Source of the DNA: an uncultured Varibaculum sp.
Lineage (GTDB): Bacteria > Actinomycetota > Actinomycetes > Actinomycetales > Actinomycetaceae
DNA length: 17,748 nucleotides
Reading direction: 5' to 3'
Assembly: GCF_902489465.1 (NCBI RefSeq)
Contig: NZ_CABTZZ010000037.1
Coordinates: 1-17,748 of the forward strand
Of the stretch, positions 6,949-15,676 are shown one piece after another. The position numbers were made by a program, and so were the translations under genes. Numbering within the stretch: position 1 is the first letter of the stretch; each line of letters opens with the position of its first letter. The notes under the pieces are model-generated. The model was not told the DNA's origin, made no database searches, and saw only the letters and a program-made list of their open reading frames with translations.

Positions 6949-9108
6949 GTGGCTATCTCACGGCTGAGGGGCAGAGTGTTCGGGGTGGTAGTTACCGTGC
7001 TACTCACCCTTTGCTGCACTTTTAATCCCGGGAGCCCCCCGGTAGCTAAAGCTGCCCCGCAATCGCCAGCACTGCAGCTGACTGCGGCCATTACTGCGAT
7101 TAGCCCCGATACCCTCTCCTATAAAGAGGATGAGCAGGCGCGAGCAGAAAAGGTTACGGTGACCGGAACCGTTAGCAACCACACCGATGCCACTGTAGAT
7201 AATGTATTAGTTCAGGTGTCCACTACTTCCAGATTGGGAGAGGATGCCGAGACTATTCGCACCTGGGTTAAAGAGGAATCTGATAGGGGGATGGGGGTTT
7301 TACGCCTTCGACAAAGTAAAACCTTAACGCAGGTGCCAGCGAAAAAAACTGTAAAGTTTGCAATAGAGATTCCCACCAATAGCCTTCCTGCCCCAAGTAA
7401 GAACAGTTTGGGGAGTCTGGGGGTTCAAGCTAACGTTTCCGCTAGCAAGGTGAAAAGAAATAATACCCGGGGTGACCGATCCCTGCTGTTGTATGCACCG
7501 CAAACAGAATCACCGGCAAATAGTTCCTTGGCGATAATAGCTCCCCTTTCGGCCTCTTCCCCTGAAATCGCCAAATGGTTGGCCAGGGATGGAATCGGCA
7601 GTCAGGCTACTGCCAGTACCCAGACGTCCAGTCAAGTCGACGAGCCATTGAAAAGCGTGGGCGATAATGCAAAACTGTTGAGCAACCTGTCAACTACGGG
7701 AATTACTTGGGTGGTGGATCCTGCCCTCTTGCACACTAACTCTCCTCTCTTAACCGGTAGTTTTGCTCCTTTACCAGAGAAACCTGACCCTTTAAGTCTT
7801 GACCCGGTAATGCTTGAGGCTCTGAAAACTGCGCAAGCTAAAGGCGCTAGTGTTTCACTTGATTTATGGGGCGCACCTGACCTAGTGCAATTAGATAAAA
7901 ACGCGCTGGCTAAAGCAGCAGAAGGAAACCGCCAGTTGGGAGCATTACTGGAAAAGGAACTAACCCTAGCTCCCAGTACCATTTTTTTGGCTAATCCCCA
8001 CTGGGCAGGCCGTACCGATGCTATCTGTGGCAGCTCCGAAAGCCGATTGAGCGGGGGTTGCGTCCTAGTTACCGGCGGAGATCAGTTGCCCCTAACGCGA
8101 AGCTACAACTATCAACCAGACCTGCTAGGGCAAGCTAAAACCGGGGATCAAACCCGTCAATTCCTAGCAGATCATGGGACTTTATCGGCACTTTTGGCTT
8201 CTTCTTCTACCGAGGACGCTTTCACTAATACCCAGGTAGCTCGCGCCATGCTGGCCGCAATCGCCAGTGAACGTCCTTCACAACCCCGACTCATTAACGC
8301 AGTTTTACCAAATGGAGCCCTAGATGCTGCGGTAACCCAACAGCGTTTAAGTAAAATCCTTAGCGACTCGTGGGTTAAGGGAACCTCTCTACCGCAAGCG
8401 CTCGGAGCAGATCCTACCTCGGTAACTTTAGGTACCAATCCCAAAATCCAGAATCTGGCACCAGATACTCCCGGAACTTTAGGTGTCGCCGGGAGTTCTT
8501 CCCATAGCGCCACCAAATCGCTAAATACTGCCCGCCAGCGCGTCATGCCGTCCTTAGAGCAAATAGCTCCGGACCACCAGCGCATTACTACTCCCCTATA
8601 TCAGCAGCTTTTGCTTTCCACTTCCCGGGCAATGACTAGTGCGGAACGTAACCAGGCGATCACTAATGCGGGTAGTCAGCTCGACCTGCTGTCTCGGGCG
8701 GTACAAATTCAGACTTCTTCCCAAATAAATTTGATTGCTAGCAGTTCCCAAATACCGATTAAAGTGTTAAATCGACTCCCAGTTGAGGTGAACGTACGCT
8801 TAAAGCTACAGCCAACTGATTCGCGTCTGCGAGCGGACTCAACAGTAGCGGTGAGCTTAGCTCCCAAGGGATCAAAAACCGTAAAGATTCCAATTACTGC
8901 GGTGCGTAACGGTAACGTCCGGGTGAAAGTAGCGATCTTACCGCAGACCAGTAATCTAGTTCTTGATCAGCAACAGCAAATTGACCTGCGGATTCGTACC
9001 GGATGGGAGGATAAGATTTTTCTTGGTTTTATCTTTAGTGCGGCAGCGATCTTTATAGTTGGTTTGATTGTTAATTTCCGCCGGGGCACCCGGATGGAAC
9101 AAGAATAA
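6949..9108 (+). CDS. DUF6049-type secreted membrane-anchored protein
   Basis: This 719-residue exported protein of unknown function starts at GTG, one base after the Nudix stop, with GAGGA upstream. It has a signal peptide (basic start, hydrophobic core about 10-23, likely cleavage near AKA-AP at about 33-36). A long extracellular region follows, then one C-terminal membrane helix (about 690-709) and a short basic tail, RRGTRMEQE. The N-terminal (about 60-180) and pre-helix (about 600-685) parts are beta-rich and look Ig-like; the middle shows alternating strand/helix segments. Its position between a Nudix gene and murJ matches the DUF6049 family as I recall it. That context suggests a role in envelope assembly, possibly beside MurJ, but no activity can be assigned. 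Confidence 0.8.
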   Translation: MAISRLRGRVFGVVVTVLLTLCCTFNPGSPPVAKAAPQSPALQLTAAITAISPDTLSYKEDEQARAEKVTVTGTVSNHTDATVDNVLVQVSTTSRLGEDAETIRTWVKEESDRGMGVLRLRQSKTLTQVPAKKTVKFAIEIPTNSLPAPSKNSLGSLGVQANVSASKVKRNNTRGDRSLLLYAPQTESPANSSLAIIAPLSASSPEIAKWLARDGIGSQATASTQTSSQVDEPLKSVGDNAKLLSNLSTTGITWVVDPALLHTNSPLLTGSFAPLPEKPDPLSLDPVMLEALKTAQAKGASVSLDLWGAPDLVQLDKNALAKAAEGNRQLGALLEKELTLAPSTIFLANPHWAGRTDAICGSSESRLSGGCVLVTGGDQLPLTRSYNYQPDLLGQAKTGDQTRQFLADHGTLSALLASSSTEDAFTNTQVARAMLAAIASERPSQPRLINAVLPNGALDAAVTQQRLSKILSDSWVKGTSLPQALGADPTSVTLGTNPKIQNLAPDTPGTLGVAGSSSHSATKSLNTARQRVMPSLEQIAPDHQRITTPLYQQLLLSTSRAMTSAERNQAITNAGSQLDLLSRAVQIQTSSQINLIASSSQIPIKVLNRLPVEVNVRLKLQPTDSRLRADSTVAVSLAPKGSKTVKIPITAVRNGNVRVKVAILPQTSNLVLDQQQQIDLRIRTGWEDKIFLGFIFSAAAIFIVGLIVNFRRGTRMEQE

Positions 9109-9112
9109 AGCG

Positions 9113-9119
9113 AAGGAGG
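9113..9119 (+). promoter_or_regulatory. Ribosome binding site that fixes the murJ start
   Basis: AAGGAGG lies five bases before the GTG at 9125, which settles the start. An in-frame TTG at 9068 lies inside DUF6049 and lacks such a site. Confidence 0.85.
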
Positions 9120-9124
9120 AGGCA

Positions 9125-12100
9125 GTGAGCAGCGAGGACGAAAAAACCGACCCAGAAATTAAGGGCATAAAAAAAATTAATGTGGCTCGTGCCTCGGGAA
9201 TCATGCTAGCTGGAACCATGGTTTCCCGGCTACTGGGTTTTGTGCGGGCTGCCCTGCTAATTGCGCTTATCGGTTCGATTGGGGCTAATGATGCCTTCCA
9301 GGCCGCTAATAGCCTTCCCAATATTATTTATAATCTGCTAGCTTCCTCTATTCTTTCCGCGGTGTTGGTTCCCCAGATTGTGCGAGCCCTGCAACGCAAA
9401 AACTCTGATGAGTTTATTAATCGGCTGCTCACCTTATTTACTACCGGACTGGCGCTGTTAACTCTGGTATGCGTAGCCCTGGCGCCGGTATTCGTTACTT
9501 TATTTGCGGCGAAACTGGATCCGGGATGGAAACAGCTGGCGATTACTTTTTCTTATTGGTCCTTGCCCCAGGTGTTCTTCTACGGTCTTTATTCCCTGTG
9601 GGGACAATTCCTCAACGCTAAAGGCTCTTTCGGCCCCTATATGTGGGCACCGGTAGTAAACAACGTGGTGGGGATTGCAGGAATTTTTATTTTCTGGCGG
9701 GTACTAGGTACCGAAACCGATTGGGCGGGTGACCCCAGCGTGTGGACCGGGGAACCTGTTGTTTTATTAGCCGGTATTTCCACGTTAGGAATCGTGGTGC
9801 AAGCCCTGATTTTGCTGATTCCGCTGCGCCGCACCGGTTTCAAAATGCGTCCAGTATGGGGTATTCGTGGCTATGGCTTAGGAGAAGTATCTCGCACTGC
9901 CATCTGGGCTTTTTCAGCTTTATGTGTAGCCCAGCTGGGTTTTTTGGCGATTTCTAATATTGCGGCCGCAGCTAACGGTTACGCTGCCAAACATCAGGTA
10001 ACTATCGCCACCACTACGGCTTATAACACTGCCTTTACGGTATACATGATTCCGCAATCAATGATTGTGACTTCGGTAGTTACCGCCATGTTTACCTCTA
10101 TGAGCGCTATGGTGGCCGTCGGACAGCTCTCTCGCTTACGCACCCAGTTCCTTAACACCCAGCAGGGGGTTTCTTTAATCACTTGCCTGTGTTCGGTACT
10201 AATCGTGGTTTTGGCGCTGCCAATTATGCAGTTCATCATGCCTACTACCCCGATCGCTTCTGTGCAGGCCTTTGCGCAAGTGTTGGCGGTAATGGCTTTG
10301 GGGATTCCTTTCCTGGGATTCTTTAACCTTTCGCAGCGCCTAATTTTGGCCTTTGCTGATGCCCGCAGTACTTTCCTGGTACAGATTCCGATGACTATTT
10401 GTACCCTAATTGTTTGTGGTTTAACGGTGCTGCTACTACCAGTCAAATATTGGGTAATGGGAGCTTCCGCCGGTATGCAACTGTCCTACCTGGTGGGATC
10501 CGTCCTCACGATTTGGCATTTGCACAAGAAACATCTGCCTTTAAAGTTTACTGCTCAAGTGGGTCGTTCACTGGTGACTATTACCCTAGCGACTCTCGGT
10601 GCCGGCTGTGCGGGTTGGTTGATTTTGCATTACTGGGGACCTTTGGCTGGTTCCCCCAGCGATCCGGCTCTGGTGCATATGACGGGGGCATTAGCCAGGG
10701 TACTGGTGGTAACCCTAGTAATGACTGTGCTCTACCTTGGTCTGCTATTAGTCTGGCGCTGTCCTGCGCTTTCCCTTTTGGCGGCGCCTATCTGGGCTAA
10801 GCTGAGCAAAGGCCGTCCTCTGCCGCAAATACTAACCTATGTTCCCAGCGAGGCTCAGCTGACATCTAACTCACAGTCCCCAGAGGGCGTCAGCGAGCAA
10901 GAGGCGATAAACTCTAGGGAAGATGATCCCGCTCTCGCAACCTTGGGGGAGGACGAACACGCGCAAACCCAGGTTAAGGCGACACTACGTCCCAGCGAAA
11001 CCGGAAATGATTCCTATGTGCAGCCTCAAAATGAATTAAGCAAGGAAGATGAGGATCAAGTGGCCAGTGAACATCTTGAACCCGAGGTGACAGCTATCAG
11101 CTATAACGCCGACGGATACGTTAACCTGCAATCCGGTATGACTTTGCATTTCCCCGGTCAGGAACGCTTTTGTGTGCTTAGCCTCAACCAGCGTCTGGCG
11201 GGAAAATTCTTGCCGGAAAAGGATGCCTGGGTAGTCAGTGATGAAGCCGGTCAACCTGCCGAGCTGCTGGTGCTGCAGGGAATACGGGAAAAAACTCGCG
11301 AATACTATACGCAACTGCAGCAAGTTAAGGCTCCAGGTTTCCAGGAATTTATTTGGATTTCCTCTGATCCAGTGGACGCGGTTTTATTGCAGGCCACCCC
11401 GGATCTACCGTTGAGTGAGATTGTAGGTTCCGGTATGCCGGCACCGGTAATCCACTCTTTGATTTCGCAGGTGAGCGCAGGATTATCTGAACTTCATGAG
11501 GCAGGCTTAGCACATGGGGCTATCGATCCGGCCCATATCTTAGTGTCAGCTACCGGAGAAGTGATTATTCGCCTAGACGTAGCCGATCAAAACGCATCCG
11601 CTGATTTAACGGCGGCGCAAACCCGAGACGGACAGCGGGTTTTAGAACTGCTCTATTTCTTGACTAGCGGTAATCGTGACCAGTTCTCGAAAGCAAAAGC
11701 TGGCGAAAAACTACTTCCGCCTTCTGAGTTCCATCACGGAAGCGATGTGGATTTAGATGCGGTAGCCCTGGCGGGGGCAGCGATGCCTTCTCCTCGCCTA
11801 TGCCAGGCTATCTGGAAGCAACTGGGAACGAGCGAACTAGACCCGGTAGCTAACTGGTTAGCCACCCTAGATGACCAAAGAGAAACCGACGGGGAAAAGT
11901 CACCGCAGGTAACCGCGCCTACTCCAGAAGAGCCTTCAGCGTTTGCGGACGCACAAGCAGCTTCCGATAATGGGGATACACCTGAGCGTAATAATTTGAC
12001 TGCGGAAACCAACCGCGCCGAAGAAGAAACCAGTGATCCTAGCGACCCCGGCAATCAAGACGGCTCGTCCTCACCCCAAAAGAGCGCTACAGATAATAGC

Positions 12101-13396
12101 GAAGACGAAGATAATCCTTCGGTAGGCGATAGCGAGGACGTATCCTCACCGGTTTCTTCCAGTAGCGATACCCCCGCCACCACTAGTGATAGCGAAAATG
12201 CGGAGGAGAACGATAGAGAGGTAGAGCCCCAGGACAAAAGTTTAGCTATGGAGGCTGCTACTTCTGCCCGGGCTATTAAACCAGTATTACCTCCCGCAGC
12301 TAAAATCCCGGGACACCGCCACCAGCCCTATCAGGAATCTGCAAAAACCCAGGCAATCCCTCTAACCGAGATGCAGGAAATGAATCTTAACCCGCAGGAA
12401 GAAAAGGCAGGTGATGGCGCCTGGGTGCCGCAAGCGGTAAGTTCCCAGCAAGCCCGTCAGGGATCCCGCCCGCAACCACCAAACTTCTTGGGTCGCCTCG
12501 GGTCAGGTAAATCCTCGAACTCGGTGGGACAGATACCTACGCTAGCTACTTTAGATTCAAAAATGAAAACCCCCGGAGAACTGGGCTTAGGCTCCGAGCA
12601 AGCTGCTCAGAAATCCTCACCCCAGAAACCGAAGTTTTCTAAAAATCCGAAAAAAGCCGCGAAACAGAAAGCGAAACTAGCAGAAAAAATTAATAGGGAC
12701 GCTCAAAAAGCTGCTCGCCAAGCTGAACGGCGCCGACAGCGCGAACAGCGCCGGCAAGAACGGATTTCCCAGCTATCGCCTAAAGATTTAGAGCCGGTGA
12801 ACGTCAGCCGGCGGCTGATCGTTTCTAGCCTGGTGGGGATGGCAATAGTACTAGTTCTTTCGGTGATGGTGTTAGCGTTTTGGCCGCGTCACACCCCGCC
12901 GGTAGCCAAACCAACTACCTCTCAAACCCAAACCCAAAAAGTTGCCCCTAAGCCAGCACCGGTAACTAAACCTGCCGAAATCGCCGGAGTTGCTTCTATA
13001 GATGCCGAAGGCAATGACACCGAGCATCCGGAGCTCGCTGACCGGATGATTGATGGTGATGAAAATACCTGGTGGCGTTCGCGCTTCTTCCGCAACCCGA
13101 AGCTGGGGGATCGCAGCGGTTTTGGGGTGATAGTTACTTTCAAGGAACAGGCTAGTGTTTCTGAGATTAAGTTAAAAACCAATGCCCAAGGCGGAAAAAT
13201 CGAGGTGCGTTCTCTACCGGAATCTGGCCTACCGCGAGATGGTAAAGTCCTAGCTACTGGTACTTTCTCCGATACGGTTAGCTTAAAACTTAACCCGAAA
13301 GCTAATACCCCGGCGCTGATCTTGTGGTTCCCGGAACTTCCTCTTGATAACACTGGAAACAACCGGGCAACCATTTCTGAAATCGCGGTTTCCTAG
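9125..13396 (+). CDS. murJ: MurJ (MviN) lipid II flippase fused to a pseudokinase and secreted C-terminal domain
   Basis: This 1423-residue fusion starts at GTG. Residues about 20-550 form the multi-helix MurJ/MviN transporter that flips lipid II across the membrane. Residues about 664-916 resemble a Ser/Thr kinase domain with lost catalysis: HRD is replaced by HGAID (797-801) and no DFG is seen (RLDVAD instead). A long acidic Ser/Asp/Glu linker follows (about 921-1041), then a Lys/Arg/Gln-rich basic stretch (about 1169-1213), one membrane helix (about 1230-1253), and an extracellular beta-rich domain (about 1286-1423) with a discoidin/F5-8-like look (DGDENTWWRS). Mycobacterial MviN has the same plan; its pseudokinase is phosphorylated by PknB and recruits the FHA protein FhaA. 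By analogy this protein may link kinase signalling to peptidoglycan synthesis. No kinase or FHA gene is in the window. Confidence 0.93.
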   Translation: MSSEDEKTDPEIKGIKKINVARASGIMLAGTMVSRLLGFVRAALLIALIGSIGANDAFQAANSLPNIIYNLLASSILSAVLVPQIVRALQRKNSDEFINRLLTLFTTGLALLTLVCVALAPVFVTLFAAKLDPGWKQLAITFSYWSLPQVFFYGLYSLWGQFLNAKGSFGPYMWAPVVNNVVGIAGIFIFWRVLGTETDWAGDPSVWTGEPVVLLAGISTLGIVVQALILLIPLRRTGFKMRPVWGIRGYGLGEVSRTAIWAFSALCVAQLGFLAISNIAAAANGYAAKHQVTIATTTAYNTAFTVYMIPQSMIVTSVVTAMFTSMSAMVAVGQLSRLRTQFLNTQQGVSLITCLCSVLIVVLALPIMQFIMPTTPIASVQAFAQVLAVMALGIPFLGFFNLSQRLILAFADARSTFLVQIPMTICTLIVCGLTVLLLPVKYWVMGASAGMQLSYLVGSVLTIWHLHKKHLPLKFTAQVGRSLVTITLATLGAGCAGWLILHYWGPLAGSPSDPALVHMTGALARVLVVTLVMTVLYLGLLLVWRCPALSLLAAPIWAKLSKGRPLPQILTYVPSEAQLTSNSQSPEGVSEQEAINSREDDPALATLGEDEHAQTQVKATLRPSETGNDSYVQPQNELSKEDEDQVASEHLEPEVTAISYNADGYVNLQSGMTLHFPGQERFCVLSLNQRLAGKFLPEKDAWVVSDEAGQPAELLVLQGIREKTREYYTQLQQVKAPGFQEFIWISSDPVDAVLLQATPDLPLSEIVGSGMPAPVIHSLISQVSAGLSELHEAGLAHGAIDPAHILVSATGEVIIRLDVADQNASADLTAAQTRDGQRVLELLYFLTSGNRDQFSKAKAGEKLLPPSEFHHGSDVDLDAVALAGAAMPSPRLCQAIWKQLGTSELDPVANWLATLDDQRETDGEKSPQVTAPTPEEPSAFADAQAASDNGDTPERNNLTAETNRAEEETSDPSDPGNQDGSSSPQKSATDNSEDEDNPSVGDSEDVSSPVSSSSDTPATTSDSENAEENDREVEPQDKSLAMEAATSARAIKPVLPPAAKIPGHRHQPYQESAKTQAIPLTEMQEMNLNPQEEKAGDGAWVPQAVSSQQARQGSRPQPPNFLGRLGSGKSSNSVGQIPTLATLDSKMKTPGELGLGSEQAAQKSSPQKPKFSKNPKKAAKQKAKLAEKINRDAQKAARQAERRRQREQRRQERISQLSPKDLEPVNVSRRLIVSSLVGMAIVLVLSVMVLAFWPRHTPPVAKPTTSQTQTQKVAPKPAPVTKPAEIAGVASIDAEGNDTEHPELADRMIDGDENTWWRSRFFRNPKLGDRSGFGVIVTFKEQASVSEIKLKTNAQGGKIEVRSLPESGLPRDGKVLATGTFSDTVSLKLNPKANTPALILWFPELPLDNTGNNRATISEIAVS

Positions 13397-13418
13397 TCAG
13401 CCCTGACTATCCGGTTTC

Positions 13419-13454
13419 GCTCACCGCGTTAACTGGTTGCGCGGCGAGCTTTTT
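13419..13454 (+). terminator. Intrinsic terminator after murJ
   Basis: The stem GCTC-a-CCGCG (13419-13428) pairs with CGCGG-c-GAGC (13440-13449): nine pairs with one mismatch and an 11-base loop, followed at once by TTTTT (13450-13454). It ends the Nudix-DUF6049-murJ operon. A smaller inverted repeat, TAGTCAG/CTGACTA, overlaps the stop codon at 13394-13409. Confidence 0.8.
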
Positions 13455-13508
13455 ACCTGCGAAAATAGTTTTGACAATAACGGTTAAGACCCTGATCTAG
13501 GAGGTTCC

Positions 13509-14429
13509 ATGTCGGTACGCGACATTATCATTATCGGTTCTGGACCGGCCGGCTATACGGCAGCGATCTACACTGCCCGCGCGGGGCTTAACCCCCTACT
13601 AATCGCCGGGGAGGTAACCGCCGGTGGTGCCCTAATGAATACCACCGAGGTAGAGAACTTTCCCGGTTTTCCCGAGGGGATTCAAGGCCCAGATTTAATG
13701 GCGAATATGCTTGCTCAGGCCGAGCGTTTCGGATGCGAGATTCTTTACGAGGACGCCCTAGAAGTTTCTCTTGCCGAGGAAGAGAAAAAAGTAGTCACCT
13801 CCGAAGGAGAATATCTGGCGCGCCGGGTGATTTTGTCTATGGGTTCGGAATACCGCAAACTTAACGTGCCTGGAGAAGCCGAACTATCGGGACGAGGCGT
13901 CTCCTATTGCGCCACCTGTGATGGTTTCTTCTTCAAAGATCAACACTTGGCAGTGGTGGGCGGGGGAGACTCCGCGATGGAAGAGGCGCTGTTCTTAACC
14001 AAGTTCGCCAAGAAGGTGACGGTGATTCACCGCCGTGACCAATTGCGAGCCTCCCAGATTATGGCTGAACGGGCTGCGGCTAACCCGAAGATTGATTTCG
14101 CTTGGAACAGTACTGTTGCCCAGATTAATGGGGAAGATAAAGTTGAATCGTTGACTTTAAAGTCTACGGTAGACGGCAAAGAAAGCACCTTGGACGCCAC
14201 CGGAGTGTTTGTGGCGATCGGCCACGAACCGCGCTCGCAGCTAGTAAACGGGCAAGTTGATTTGGACGAGGCCGGATATGTGCGGGTTAATGAACCGGGA
14301 ACCGCCACTAACCTGAAAGGAGTTTTCGCCTGCGGAGACCTGGTTGATCACACTTATCGCCAAGCGATTACTGCCGCGGGCTCAGGGTGCCGAGCCGCCC
14401 TCGATGCCGAACGTTCCCTAGCCGACTAA
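13509..14429 (+). CDS. trxB: Thioredoxin reductase (NADPH)
   Basis: This 306-residue FAD flavoprotein passes electrons from NADPH to thioredoxin in the cytoplasm. Seen are the FAD-binding GSGPAGYTAAIYTARAGL (10-27), the redox-active CATC (Cys134 and Cys137), the NADPH-binding GGGDSAMEEA starting near 152, and the C-terminal FAD motif GVFACGDLVDHTYRQA. Length is typical. The ATG follows a strong AGGAGG (13499-13504) with a short 4-base gap. It lies downstream of the murJ terminator, so it needs its own promoter. A TTGACA at 13471-13476 is present, but no good -10 stands at the right distance, and I saw no clear SigR/SigH-type site. trxA follows after 38 bases. Confidence 0.97.
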   Translation: MSVRDIIIIGSGPAGYTAAIYTARAGLNPLLIAGEVTAGGALMNTTEVENFPGFPEGIQGPDLMANMLAQAERFGCEILYEDALEVSLAEEEKKVVTSEGEYLARRVILSMGSEYRKLNVPGEAELSGRGVSYCATCDGFFFKDQHLAVVGGGDSAMEEALFLTKFAKKVTVIHRRDQLRASQIMAERAAANPKIDFAWNSTVAQINGEDKVESLTLKSTVDGKESTLDATGVFVAIGHEPRSQLVNGQVDLDEAGYVRVNEPGTATNLKGVFACGDLVDHTYRQAITAAGSGCRAALDAERSLAD

Positions 14430-14467
14430 GAACTGATTTTTACCATCTTTAGAGAGGAAAATACGAG

Positions 14468-14797
14468 ATGACTAAACCGTTAGAAGTAACCGAAAATAGC
14501 TTTGACCAGGAAGTCTTGAAAGCTGAGATCCCGGTTTTGGTAGATTTTTGGGCGCCTTGGTGTGGGCCTTGCCGTCAAATGGGGCCGATAGTAGACGAAA
14601 TAGCTGCCGAGGTTGCCGGGAAAGCTAAAGTGGTTAAAGTCAATATTGATGAAAACCCCCAGTTGGCCGCCAAGTACGGGATTAACTCGATCCCCATGTT
14701 TATGGTGTTCAACCAGGGGGAGATTACCCGGGGCATCCTGGGCGCTAACCCGAAACGCGAACTGCTAGGGCCGCTGCAGCAAGAAATCGACAAGTAG
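14468..14797 (+). CDS. trxA: Thioredoxin
   Basis: This 109-residue classic thioredoxin reduces protein disulfides and is recycled by TrxB. The active site WCGPC is at 31-35, preceded by VDFWAP, and the cis-proline is Pro76 in SIPMFMVF. The ribosome site GAGAGGA stands about 11 bases before the ATG. It follows trxB by 38 bases without a clear terminator between them, so the two are probably co-transcribed. Downstream only a weak hairpin (CTCGC/GCGAG, 14811-14824) is seen, without an adjacent T-run. Confidence 0.97.
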   Translation: MTKPLEVTENSFDQEVLKAEIPVLVDFWAPWCGPCRQMGPIVDEIAAEVAGKAKVVKVNIDENPQLAAKYGINSIPMFMVFNQGEITRGILGANPKRELLGPLQQEIDK

Positions 14798-14876
14798 CGT
14801 GTCGTCTCTGCTCGCTTCCGCGAGGCTGTCTGCTTTTGCGAGTTCTAGTAGGGGTCTATAGGAGTTTTCATTAGCG

Positions 14877-14898
14877 CCTTATACTGCCCCTTATACTG
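14877..14898 (+). promoter_or_regulatory. Duplicated -10-like element before lmeA-like gene
   Basis: CCTTATACTG occurs twice, at 14877-14886 and 14889-14898, 12 bases apart. Each copy contains TATACT, a 5/6 match to TATAAT. The second TATACT (14892-14897) ends six bases before the GTG at 14904, so the transcript could begin at the start codon itself. No clear -35 is seen for either copy. Confidence 0.45.
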
Positions 14899-14903
14899 AA
14901 TAA

Positions 14904-15620
14904 GTGCGAAGTCTAAAGCGTTTTTTGATAGTAATAGCCGTGTTGGTACTCCTGCTGGGAGTGTTAGACCGGGTTGCTTGCTGGTGGGCGGAAAATGAGG
15001 GGACTGGGGTTCTAGAGAAGCGGGGCGCAGAAAACGCCACCGTTAAAGTTAATGACTTACCTTTCTTAACTTCTCTCATCGCCGGCAGTATTAACCAGGT
15101 GGACGTGACTATTCCTCGCCTAGATGTTGCCGCAGAAGGTGGCGCCATCCCCATAACCGCGGTTCGCGCCCAGATCAATCAGCTAGACCTGACGACCAGC
15201 CGGTTAAATATCGATAAAATCGGCCAGTTCAACGCTGAAGGTAATCTCAGCCAAGAGGCTTTTGCGCAGTTAGTGGCAAAAAAGGCGCCGGGAGTAAAAG
15301 TAAAACTGGATGCTGGGAAACTAGCTTTTACTACCCAAAAGTGGGGACAAGAAATCTTAGCTGAGGGGCAATTGTCACTAGCTAGCGGGGCAGATGGTTT
15401 GACCCCCACCCTGGTAGTCAAACCCACCGCCCTTAAAACTGAGCTACCCCGCTACCTGCAGGCTCGCCTGAAGCTGCCGGAGTTTTTACCCTCGATCAAC
15501 ATCCCGATCACCGGCTTGCCCGCCAATGTGCAGCTAAGCGCAGTAGAGGTTAAAGCCGATCACCTCAAATTTAAGCTGACTGGGAAGAATATCCCACTAC
15601 AAAAGAATTCTGTTTCCTGA
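14904..15620 (+). CDS. LmeA/DUF2993-like exported lipid-binding protein
   Basis: This 238-residue protein has a basic N-terminus and one hydrophobic segment (about 7-24), which acts as a signal peptide or anchor. The remainder is rich in beta strands with repeated polar/hydrophobic alternation (VTIPRLDVAAEGG, LTTSRLNIDKIGQF, LSAVEVKADHLKFKLTG). This fits the DUF2993 family, which includes mycobacterial LmeA, a phospholipid-binding periplasmic protein needed for lipomannan maturation. The family match is by recall of the fold pattern; ligand and role here are unknown. The GTG start has no Shine-Dalgarno sequence but lies six bases after a TATACT hexamer, so it may be leaderless. It converges on pntB. 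Confidence 0.75.
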   Translation: MRSLKRFLIVIAVLVLLLGVLDRVACWWAENEGTGVLEKRGAENATVKVNDLPFLTSLIAGSINQVDVTIPRLDVAAEGGAIPITAVRAQINQLDLTTSRLNIDKIGQFNAEGNLSQEAFAQLVAKKAPGVKVKLDAGKLAFTTQKWGQEILAEGQLSLASGADGLTPTLVVKPTALKTELPRYLQARLKLPEFLPSINIPITGLPANVQLSAVEVKADHLKFKLTGKNIPLQKNSVS

Positions 15621-15630
15621 TTTTGGGTTT

Positions 15631-15659
15631 GCCGGTTAATCTCAAGGGGATTAACCGGC
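15631..15659 (+). terminator. Strong hairpin just after the lmeA-like gene
   Basis: A perfect 11-bp stem has arms 15631-15641 and 15649-15659 and a 7-base loop, starting 11 bases after the stop codon. It is followed by TATTACC rather than a T-run, so it may stop transcription only partly or protect the 3' end. Confidence 0.5.
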
Positions 15660-15676
15660 TATTACCTGCAAAGGTG

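Noticed and set aside
9068..9124. Longer murJ N-terminus from a TTG at 9068
   Set aside because: It lies within DUF6049 and has no ribosome site. GTG at 9125 has AAGGAGG at ideal spacing.
10021..10800. Open frames on both strands inside murJ
   Set aside because: They overlap the conserved membrane region of MurJ in other frames and have no start signals.
13471..13499. TTGACA as the trxB promoter -35
   Set aside because: The hexamer is perfect, but the -10 position holds only GATCTA/TGATCT, and a start there would cut into the ribosome site. It is left as undecided, not annotated.
14811..14842. Terminator after trxA
   Set aside because: CTCGC can pair with GCGAG at 14820-14824 or 14838-14842, but the stem is only five pairs and no T-run directly follows either.
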